Shown here piece by piece: positions 58,303-64,000 of a stretch of DNA of 64,000 bases. Made by a program: the position numbers and the translations under genes. The notes under the pieces are model-generated. The model was not told the DNA's origin. It saw only the letters and a program-made list of their open reading frames with translations, and searched no databases. The DNA lies in the NCBI RefSeq assembly GCF_004015185.1, contig NZ_CP025746.1, positions 2,745,776 to 2,809,775 on the forward strand, written 5' to 3'. The stretch comes from Clostridium manihotivorum (GTDB taxonomy: Bacteria > Bacillota > Clostridia > Clostridiales > Clostridiaceae). Within the stretch, counting starts at the first letter, position 1. The number at the start of each line of letters is the position of its first letter.

Positions 58303-58347
58303 TAATTGCTGAAAAGTTTTCCGTGGTGCTTCAACATTCAGAAAATT
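58303..58347 (+). promoter_or_regulatory. CodY-like boxes upstream of the Liv-type operon
   Basis: AACATTCAGAAAATT (58333-58347) matches the CodY consensus AATTTTCWGAAAATT at 13 of 15 positions. TAATTGCTGAAAAGT (58303-58317) matches at about 11. CodY senses branched-chain amino acids and GTP and commonly represses their transporters, so this fits the operon that follows. Confidence 0.55.
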
Positions 58348-58387
58348 ACATATAGATAATGTTAGTAAGGCTAGCATAAATTAAACG

Positions 58388-58436
58388 AAAGCGATGGGGC
58401 TTCAGAGTTTATTTCTGATGCTTCATTGCTTTTTTA
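58388..58436 (+). terminator. Leader hairpin/attenuator-like terminator before livJ
   Basis: AAAGCGATGGGGCTTCAGA pairs with TCTGATGCTTCATTGCTTT and is followed by T. It lies 110 bases upstream of the substrate-binding protein gene. It may attenuate the operon or merely isolate it from upstream reading. Confidence 0.65.
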
Positions 58437-58547
58437 CTATTTAGTCCAATTATAAAATTTATATTAGCTAGCCCTAACAATATAAAGGATTTATAACAGC
58501 TTAATAAGATTGACAATATAAAAATAAATAAATAGGGGGATAAAAGA

Positions 58548-59744
58548 ATGAAAAAGAAATTATTGTTTTTAACAATGGCAACTGTGCTCACGACTACGAT
58601 AGCAATGTCAGGGTGCGCAAAGGGGGGGAATTCTAGCAGTAATGGGGCTACTGTAAAGATTGCAAGTGTTTCACCTTTGTCAGGTTCACAAGCAGCAATA
58701 GGTGAATCTATAAAAAATGGGGCGAAGTTAGCATTGACTGAGAGAAGTGATGAGTTTAAAAAGCTTAATATTAATCTGCAATTTAGTCCTCAAGATGATC
58801 AGGCGGACCCTAAGGTAGGAGTTTCAGTAGCACAAAAGCTTATAGCAGATAAAGATGTTTTAGGAGTTGTAGGGCATTACAATTCTGGGGTTGCTATTCC
58901 TTCTTCAGAAATATATAAGAATGTAAATTTAGCAATGGTTTCTCCAGCTAACACTGCTGTTGCAGTTACTGAGAGAGGTTATGAGGATGTTAATCGTATA
59001 TGTACAAGAGATGATGTTCAAGGTCCAGTAGCTGCAGATTTTGCCTTAAGTGATCTATCAGCAAAAACAGCCTTTGTAATTCATGATAAAACTACTTATG
59101 GTCAAGGCGTTGCCGACGAATTTAAAAAGAGATTTGCAGACAAAGGCGGAACTGTTGCTGGGTATGAAGGTATAACAGCTGGTGAGTCTGACTTCAGTGG
59201 TGTGTTAAATAAGGTTGCCCAAGTTAAGCCAGACGTTGTTTATTTTGGAGGCATGTACCCAGAAGGTTCTTTAATAATAAAGCAGATGAAGGAGAAGAAC
59301 ATCACTGCTAAGTTTATAGGACCTGATGGAATGGACTCTGCAGAAGTAGTTAAAATTGCAGGCGATAGCTCAAAGGGAGTTTATTATACAACGATGGCTG
59401 CAGATGTATCCTTAACAGATGCAGGAAGAGCTTGGGCAGAAAAGTATAAGAAAGAGTTCGGAAATCAACCTGAAAACTATGCAATATATGGTTATGATGC
59501 AATGAATGTTCTTTTAGATGGTTTAAAGAAGGCTGTACAAGACAATGGAAACAAGAAACCAACACAAGATCAAGTTACAAAGGCTGTTAGATCAATAAAG
59601 GGCTTTAAGGGAGTTGCTACAACAGTTACCTTCAATTCTAAAGGAGACAATGAAGATGCAGTTATGTTTATATCTCAATTTAAGGAAGCTAAATATCCGC
59701 CTTCAGTAATAAAGACTATAACTGCTAAGGATTATTTGAAATAG
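58548..59744 (+). CDS. Liv-type ABC importer, substrate-binding lipoprotein
   Basis: A 398-residue periplasmic-binding-type lipoprotein. The signal peptide ends in the lipobox MSGC (Cys about residue 23), followed by a Gly/Ser-rich linker (AKGGNSSSNGA). The type I fold is seen in VKIASVSPLSGSQAAIGESI, KGVSVAQKLIADKDVLGVVG-like text (about residues 88-106) and AMVSPANTAVAVTERG. It captures branched-chain or related amino acids outside the membrane and feeds the LivHM-type permease. GGGGGATAA precedes the ATG. First gene of a five-gene importer operon. Confidence 0.9.
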   Translation: MKKKLLFLTMATVLTTTIAMSGCAKGGNSSSNGATVKIASVSPLSGSQAAIGESIKNGAKLALTERSDEFKKLNINLQFSPQDDQADPKVGVSVAQKLIADKDVLGVVGHYNSGVAIPSSEIYKNVNLAMVSPANTAVAVTERGYEDVNRICTRDDVQGPVAADFALSDLSAKTAFVIHDKTTYGQGVADEFKKRFADKGGTVAGYEGITAGESDFSGVLNKVAQVKPDVVYFGGMYPEGSLIIKQMKEKNITAKFIGPDGMDSAEVVKIAGDSSKGVYYTTMAADVSLTDAGRAWAEKYKKEFGNQPENYAIYGYDAMNVLLDGLKKAVQDNGNKKPTQDQVTKAVRSIKGFKGVATTVTFNSKGDNEDAVMFISQFKEAKYPPSVIKTITAKDYLK

Positions 59745-59783
59745 GAATTTAGAACAAAGTAGTAAAATTCAGCATTATATAAA

Positions 59784-59862
59784 GCTGTACCACTTAATGG
59801 ACAAATTACTAGTTGTGAATACATCTTAAGCAAAAAAAGCAGTGCGTTATAAGTGGTACATC
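59784..59862 (+). repeat. Family 2-like repeat between livJ and livH
   Basis: GTACCACTTA and TAAGTGGTAC are perfect inverted ends, as in family 2, but the core differs. It lies inside the operon between the binding-protein gene and the permease genes, where it could change relative expression. Confidence 0.5.
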
Positions 59863-59929
59863 TTTATGAAGATAATTTTTATGAAGAGCTATGAATACAT
59901 TTTTAAGTAATTTGAAAGGAAGTGAAGAA

Positions 59930-60889
59930 ATGGAGAGTATGTTAAAAATGATTCCTCAACTTTTAGTAGATGGTCTAACTTTAGGGTTAGTTTATGCCAT
60001 AGTTGCCTTAGGTTACACTATGGTTTATGGAATATTAGAGTTTATAAACTTTGCACACAGTGAAATATTTATGGTTGGAGCTTTTGCAGGAACAGAGGTG
60101 TTATTATTTGCACAAAGCGCTGGGGTTTTAGGCTCCATACCAGCTCCTCTTGCATTAATAATCGCATTGTTAATTGCTATGCTTATCAGCGGAACCTTAG
60201 GTGTTTTTATTGAAAGAGTGGCTTACAAACCCATTCGTAATGCACCAAAGCTTATTCCATTTATTTCGGCAATTGGAGTTTCATTCTTTCTCCAAGATTT
60301 TGTACGTTTAATAGAAGGCTTGGCAAGAAATGCTTTTTATCTAACAACTCCTACCATATTTAGTTCAAACATAAAGATATCAAATGGCCTTAACATACCT
60401 GTAAAAGTATTTTATATAGCAATAATTGCAGTGGTGATTATGGTTGGCTTAAATCTTTTTATATCTAAAACAAAATGGGGAAAGGCTATGAGGGCAGTTG
60501 CACAGGATCAATCTACCTCAAGTCTTATGAGTATTAATGTTGATAAAGTAATTTCTTTAACTTTTTTAATTGGAGCAGCACTAGGTGGGGCAGCAGGTAC
60601 AATGTTCGCAGTTCAGTATTCTCTAGTAGATCCTTATATAGGCTTTATATTAGGGATGAAGGCATTTACAGCAGCGGTATTAGGAGGAATTGGAAATATA
60701 CCTGGTGCCATGCTTGGTGGTGTTCTACTTGGAGTTATAGAAACCTTTGCCTCTGCCTCTCTAGGCGCATTAACTCATGGTGTACTAGGTGCAGAGTATA
60801 AGGATATTTTTGCTTTTGTAATACTTATAATTTTACTTTTATTTAAACCTGGTGGACTGCTAGGTCAAACTGTTGGAGAGAAGGTGTAG
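59930..60889 (+). CDS. Branched-chain amino acid permease, LivH type
   Basis: A 319-residue membrane protein with eight or more hydrophobic segments. It has LTLGLVYAIVALGYTMVYGI (TM1-2), EFINFAHSEIFMVGAF and AAVLGGIGNIPGAMLGGVLL, the last being the EAA-like loop contacting the ATPases. ATG 59930 was chosen for AAGGAAGTGAAG ahead; the frame opens 13 codons earlier. With LivM, LivG and LivF relatives it forms the importer. The next start lies three bases after its stop, so translation is coupled. Confidence 0.9.
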   Translation: MESMLKMIPQLLVDGLTLGLVYAIVALGYTMVYGILEFINFAHSEIFMVGAFAGTEVLLFAQSAGVLGSIPAPLALIIALLIAMLISGTLGVFIERVAYKPIRNAPKLIPFISAIGVSFFLQDFVRLIEGLARNAFYLTTPTIFSSNIKISNGLNIPVKVFYIAIIAVVIMVGLNLFISKTKWGKAMRAVAQDQSTSSLMSINVDKVISLTFLIGAALGGAAGTMFAVQYSLVDPYIGFILGMKAFTAAVLGGIGNIPGAMLGGVLLGVIETFASASLGALTHGVLGAEYKDIFAFVILIILLLFKPGGLLGQTVGEKV

Positions 60890-60892
60890 TTG

Positions 60893-62116
60893 ATGAGAAA
60901 GTTATTAGGAAAATTACAATTTCCAGTTATTATTGCAGCACCAATACTTTTTCTTGTTTTTAGCAACTCTACAATTATATTTTTACTATATTTAGTTTCA
61001 CTATTTGTTTTATATAAATGTGATTTGAAGCTTCCAATAAAGCTAGCTATAGCAGCTGCTAACCTTGTTGTAGTAATTCCTGTTATGGGGCACAGCAATA
61101 CTTATTATTTGGATGTACTAACAGAGGTAGGAATTTATTCAGTATTAGCTGTTGGACTTAATATAGTTGTTGGCTTTGCAGGTCTTTTAGATCTAGGTTA
61201 TGTTGGTTTTTACGCAACTGGTGCTTATGTTTATGCTATCTTTGCATCAACTCAAGCTAGTGGCTTTATGGGTAAGTCTTGGAGCCCCATTTCAGGCAAC
61301 TATTTTTGGCTGTTCCTAATAATAGGAATGATTGTAGCAGCTGTTGTAGGAGTTCTGCTAGGGCTTCCAGTATTAAGATTAAAGGGAGATTATCTAGCTA
61401 TTGTTACCTTAGGCTTTGGAGAAATTATAAGAATCCTTCTTAATAATATGGATAAACCGGTAAATATAACAAATGGACCAAAGGGAATAGTTCCTATTTC
61501 ACCACCAAAACTATTTGGCATTACCTTAAATAAACCTATTCATTTTTACTTTATTGTACTTGTAGTCTTGATGCTAACCATAGTAATAGTGAATAGACTA
61601 AACAACTCAAAGATAGGAAGAGCTTGGAGTGCAATAAGGGAAGATGAATTGGCTGCAAGAACTATGGGGATTCCTCTTGTAAAGATGAAGTTATTTGCTT
61701 TTGCTTGTGGAGCAGCTTTTGCAGGTATGATGGGGGTAATATTTGCGGCAAAACAAAACTTTATTGATCCATCCAGCTTTGGATTTATGGAATCTATAGG
61801 TATACTTGCAATGATACTTTTAGGTGGTATGGGTAGTATAGCTGGTGTGATAACAGGCGCTACAGCGGTAGTGGTACTGCAGCTTCAAATATTAAAATCA
61901 CTGTCTGGCTACCTAGGTGACTTATCTAATGCAGGTATTATAAATCTTCCGTCACAACTGGATCCTGCAAAATATGAGAAATTAGTTTTTGGCTTGATAC
62001 TTATAATTATGTGTATAATCAGACCAAAAGGAATCCTACCAGCCAAGAGAAAACTTCATCTTGCAGGCAAAAAGATATTCGGTATCGTGAAGAAAGAGAA
62101 ACAATCATTAGTATAA
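60893..62116 (+). CDS. Branched-chain amino acid permease, LivM type
   Basis: A 407-residue membrane protein with about ten hydrophobic segments. The LivM motifs are GLNIVVGFAGLLDLGYVGFY, LPVLRLKGDYLAIVTLGFGE and ILLGGMGSIAGVITGATAVV (EAA-type loop). ATG 60893 was chosen because GGAGAAGGTG lies in the end of livH; the in-frame TTG one codon earlier is also possible. It is the second membrane half of the importer and is followed 14 bases later by the LivG-type ATPase gene. Confidence 0.9.
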   Translation: MRKLLGKLQFPVIIAAPILFLVFSNSTIIFLLYLVSLFVLYKCDLKLPIKLAIAAANLVVVIPVMGHSNTYYLDVLTEVGIYSVLAVGLNIVVGFAGLLDLGYVGFYATGAYVYAIFASTQASGFMGKSWSPISGNYFWLFLIIGMIVAAVVGVLLGLPVLRLKGDYLAIVTLGFGEIIRILLNNMDKPVNITNGPKGIVPISPPKLFGITLNKPIHFYFIVLVVLMLTIVIVNRLNNSKIGRAWSAIREDELAARTMGIPLVKMKLFAFACGAAFAGMMGVIFAAKQNFIDPSSFGFMESIGILAMILLGGMGSIAGVITGATAVVVLQLQILKSLSGYLGDLSNAGIINLPSQLDPAKYEKLVFGLILIIMCIIRPKGILPAKRKLHLAGKKIFGIVKKEKQSLV

Positions 62117-62130
62117 AGGAGGTATAGTAT

Positions 62131-62910
62131 ATGTCATTATTAGAGATAAAAGGCCTAAGCAAGCATTTTGGAGGATTAATAGCGGTGGATGCTGTTGATT
62201 TGGAAATAGAAAAAGGTCAAATTGTAAGTGTAATTGGTCCAAATGGTGCAGGAAAAACTACTTTCTTTAATATGATAAGTGGTCTATATGTTCCAGATGG
62301 AGGAGATATAATATTCGATGGCAAAAAGATTAATAAGCTCACTCCTGAGAAGGTTGCTAGTCTTAGGATTTCTAGAACCTTTCAAAATATAAGGCTTTTT
62401 CCAGAGATGCTCACCGTTGAAAATATAATGGTAGGAATGAATATAAATATACCTTATAAAATAACAGATGTAATTTTTAAAACTAAAAGATTGAAAAGCG
62501 AAGAGGGGAAGGCTTACTCTGAAGCCTTAAAGCTACTAGAATATGTTGGACTTAAGGGAAAAGAGCAGGAACTTGCAAAAAGTCTTCCCTATGGTGATCA
62601 AAGAAGGTTAGAAATAGCAAGGGCTCTGGCAATAAAACCTAAACTGATACTGCTAGATGAACCAGCAGCAGGTTTAAATCCAAAGGAAACAGAAGAAATG
62701 AAGCATTTTATATTGAAGGTAAGAGAGGATTTTGGCTGCTCTATTTTACTTATAGAACATGATATGAAGCTTGTAATGGGGTTGTCAGATAAGATAGCGG
62801 TTATAAATTATGGGGTGAAAATAGCAGAGGGTAAGCCAGAAGCTATAAAAAATAATAAAGAAGTAATCAAGGCTTACCTTGGTGAGGAAAAAGAAGAGGT
62901 AATAGCATAA
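62131..62910 (+). CDS. Branched-chain amino acid ABC ATPase, LivG type
   Basis: A 259-residue ATPase. Walker A is GPNGAGKTTFFNMI (about residues 38-51), the family-specific insert follows (RISRTFQNIRLFPEM), the signature region is SLPYGDQRRLEIARAL, and Walker B is LILLDEPAAGLNP with the switch His in LLIEHDMKLV. AGGAGGT precedes the ATG. It works with LivF as one of the two ATPase subunits. Confidence 0.95.
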   Translation: MSLLEIKGLSKHFGGLIAVDAVDLEIEKGQIVSVIGPNGAGKTTFFNMISGLYVPDGGDIIFDGKKINKLTPEKVASLRISRTFQNIRLFPEMLTVENIMVGMNINIPYKITDVIFKTKRLKSEEGKAYSEALKLLEYVGLKGKEQELAKSLPYGDQRRLEIARALAIKPKLILLDEPAAGLNPKETEEMKHFILKVREDFGCSILLIEHDMKLVMGLSDKIAVINYGVKIAEGKPEAIKNNKEVIKAYLGEEKEEVIA

Positions 62911-62922
62911 GGGGTGAAAAAT

Positions 62923-63642
62923 ATGTCCAAGGATGAAGTAGTGCTGAAATTAAAAGACGTGAATACTTATTATGGGAGTATTCATGCACTTAAAGATGTT
63001 TCCTTTGAAGTTAAAAAGGGTGAGATTGTTACCCTAATAGGCAGTAATGGTGCTGGAAAAAGTACAACTCTAAGAACAATTTCATCCATAGTAAAACCAA
63101 GAACTGGTGAAGTTTATTTCGAAGATAAAATAATAAATACTCTTCCAGCTCACAAGATTTCTGCACTTGGTATAGCGCATGTACCAGAGGGGAGAAAGAT
63201 ATTTCCAAGGATGACGGTTGAAGAAAACCTAGAGATGGGTGCTTTTAGGTTCAAAGATAGTAATAAGATAAAGAAGAGTATAGAAGGTGTATACGAGATA
63301 TTCCCAAGATTAAAGGAAAGGGAAAAACAAAAAGGCGGAACTCTAAGTGGAGGAGAGCAGCAAATGCTTGCTATAGGACGTTCACTTATGTCAGAGCCGT
63401 CTATTCTTATAATGGATGAACCTTCTATGGGGTTAGCCCCCTTAATGGTAGAACTAATCTTTGATATAATAAAAAAGTTAAATTCAAATGGTATGACCAT
63501 ACTTCTTGTAGAACAAAACGCAAATAAAGCCCTAAAGATTGCAAGCAGAGGCTATGTACTTCAAACAGGTTCTATAATATTAGAAGGAACCGGAAAAGAA
63601 CTATTAAAAAGTGATATGGTTCGGGAAGCTTATCTAGGGTAG
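62923..63642 (+). CDS. Branched-chain amino acid ABC ATPase, LivF type
   Basis: A 239-residue ATPase. Walker A is GSNGAGKSTTLRTI, the signature is TLSGGEQQMLAIGRSL, Walker B is ILIMDEPSMGLAP, and the H-loop position is Gln in LLVEQNANKAL, normal for LivF. ATG 62923 is favoured by AAGGGGTG ahead; an in-frame GTG three codons earlier is inside that site. It is the last gene of the importer operon. No clear terminator follows; the hairpin at 63756 lacks a T run. Confidence 0.95.
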   Translation: MSKDEVVLKLKDVNTYYGSIHALKDVSFEVKKGEIVTLIGSNGAGKSTTLRTISSIVKPRTGEVYFEDKIINTLPAHKISALGIAHVPEGRKIFPRMTVEENLEMGAFRFKDSNKIKKSIEGVYEIFPRLKEREKQKGGTLSGGEQQMLAIGRSLMSEPSILIMDEPSMGLAPLMVELIFDIIKKLNSNGMTILLVEQNANKALKIASRGYVLQTGSIILEGTGKELLKSDMVREAYLG

Positions 63643-63755
63643 AAGACCTATAGTTATTTTGCTATTCTGTAGCATATAGGGCCTATTGTAATAAGAACTG
63701 ATTTATATATTCTCGGAAAACAGCTTTATATTTTTAATATGTTATCTTTATGCTC

Positions 63756-63790
63756 AGGCTATACTTTAACTTAAGGTTAGAGTATAGCCT
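63756..63790. other. Perfect hairpin downstream of the importer operon
   Basis: AGGCTATACT pairs with AGTATAGCCT with an extra inner TAAC/GTTA pair around TTAAG. It is followed by A rather than T on the plus strand and preceded by T on the minus side, so it does not fit a standard terminator in either direction. Nothing else in 63643-64000 except the family 3 copy. Confidence 0.45.
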
Positions 63791-63885
63791 AAAAAATTGC
63801 AGTAAAGATGTGCAACTATTAGTTTTAAAATCAAAAATACAAACATATTATAAAGTGTTACTAAAATACTAGCTACTTATTCTTA

Positions 63886-63925
63886 AGGCTTTGTTAAAGT
63901 ACCATGTTGAAATTAAACATAGCCA
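63886..63925 (-). repeat. Dispersed repeat, family 3, inverted copy
   Basis: GTTAAAGTACCATGTTGAAA and TTAAACATAGCC form the inverse of the family pattern seen at 10277, 19718 and 32150. Confidence 0.45.
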
Positions 63926-64000
63926 TTCTTAAAAATGTATATTACCCAACAGTGTAGTTTTAATATGCTGCTTTAAAAGAACATTTATAGTTTCAAAGCT

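Noticed and set aside
63756..63790. Terminator of the Liv-type operon
   Set aside because: The stem is perfect, but it is followed by A on the plus strand and lacks a T tract in either direction.
1..64000. CRISPR arrays, tRNA and rRNA genes, prophage
   Set aside because: No regularly spaced repeats, no cloverleaf or rRNA-like conserved blocks, and no phage structural or integrase genes were seen on either strand.

Overview
The window looks like a stretch of a low-GC Firmicutes chromosome, most likely Clostridium or a close relative. The reasons are the strongly A/T-rich DNA, codons ending in A or T, strong GGAGG-type ribosome binding sites, TTG and GTG starts, many short rho-independent terminators, and the gene families present (PadR, MerR/TipAS, YczE, KipI/KipA, DUF1062, DUF3784, YloV-like). 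I saw no rRNA, tRNA or CRISPR array. The species cannot be named from this window. Several starts differ from the longest possible ORF because a clear ribosome binding site lies just ahead of an internal start; these are explained entry by entry.

Layout. 0-0.35 kb: the end of one small peptide gene and a complete related 46-residue secreted peptide gene, sharing an APM-x-(I/L)-E core. 0.5-5.4 kb: single genes (macro domain, HAD phosphatase, methyltransferase, S51 peptidase, sugar O-acetyltransferase, YciI). 6.2-8.9 kb: three-gene ABC-2 drug/peptide exporter. 9-16.4 kb: EamA transporter, AraC and MerR/TipAS regulators, CPBP protease, an AraC pseudogene, GNAT, a radical SAM protein and a B3/B4-domain protein. 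16.5-17.4 kb: a small EamA protein behind a ykkC-type (guanidine-I-like) riboswitch. 17.5-24 kb: PadR pair, YczE-like protein, DUF1062, a broken PHP gene, VOC, CPBP. 24.2-25.9 kb: an IS4-type element sitting exactly in the loop of an older terminator. 26-34 kb: methyltransferase, formamidase-like enzyme, a lone EF-Tu-domain-II-like protein, MerR, an IS3-type element, an AraC-DUF1835 fusion and MarR. 34.2-42.7 kb: carbohydrate region (AraC/GH43, flavin amine oxidase, AraC/permuted GH3). 42.9-52.2 kb: PIG-V-like membrane protein, DeoR/Cof-HAD pair, methyltransferase, guanine-class riboswitch with purine permease, secreted phosphoesterase, Mpl-like Mur ligase. 53.2-58.1 kb: D-amino-acid/5-oxoproline cluster (D-amino acid aminotransferase, two D-glutamate cyclase-family genes, PxpB, PxpC and an alanine racemase relic). 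58.5-63.6 kb: complete LivJHMGF-type ABC importer with a CodY-like box upstream.

How the genes work together. The 53-58 kb cluster would link D-alanine, D-glutamate, 5-oxoproline and glutamate. The neighbouring Liv-type importer may supply amino acids under nutrient (CodY) control. The two glycosidases each face a divergent AraC regulator. Regulator-target pairs with visible operators include PadR, two MerR-type promoters with 19-bp spacers, and DeoR with three direct repeats at an exact 20-bp period.

The gaps between genes hold at least three families of dispersed, hairpin-forming repeats. The clearest (family 1, five copies at 1233, 6029, 12457, 24104 and 52403) has a conserved three-part fold, with apparent compensatory change in its outer stem. 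I do not recognise it, and it is the most likely undescribed element here.
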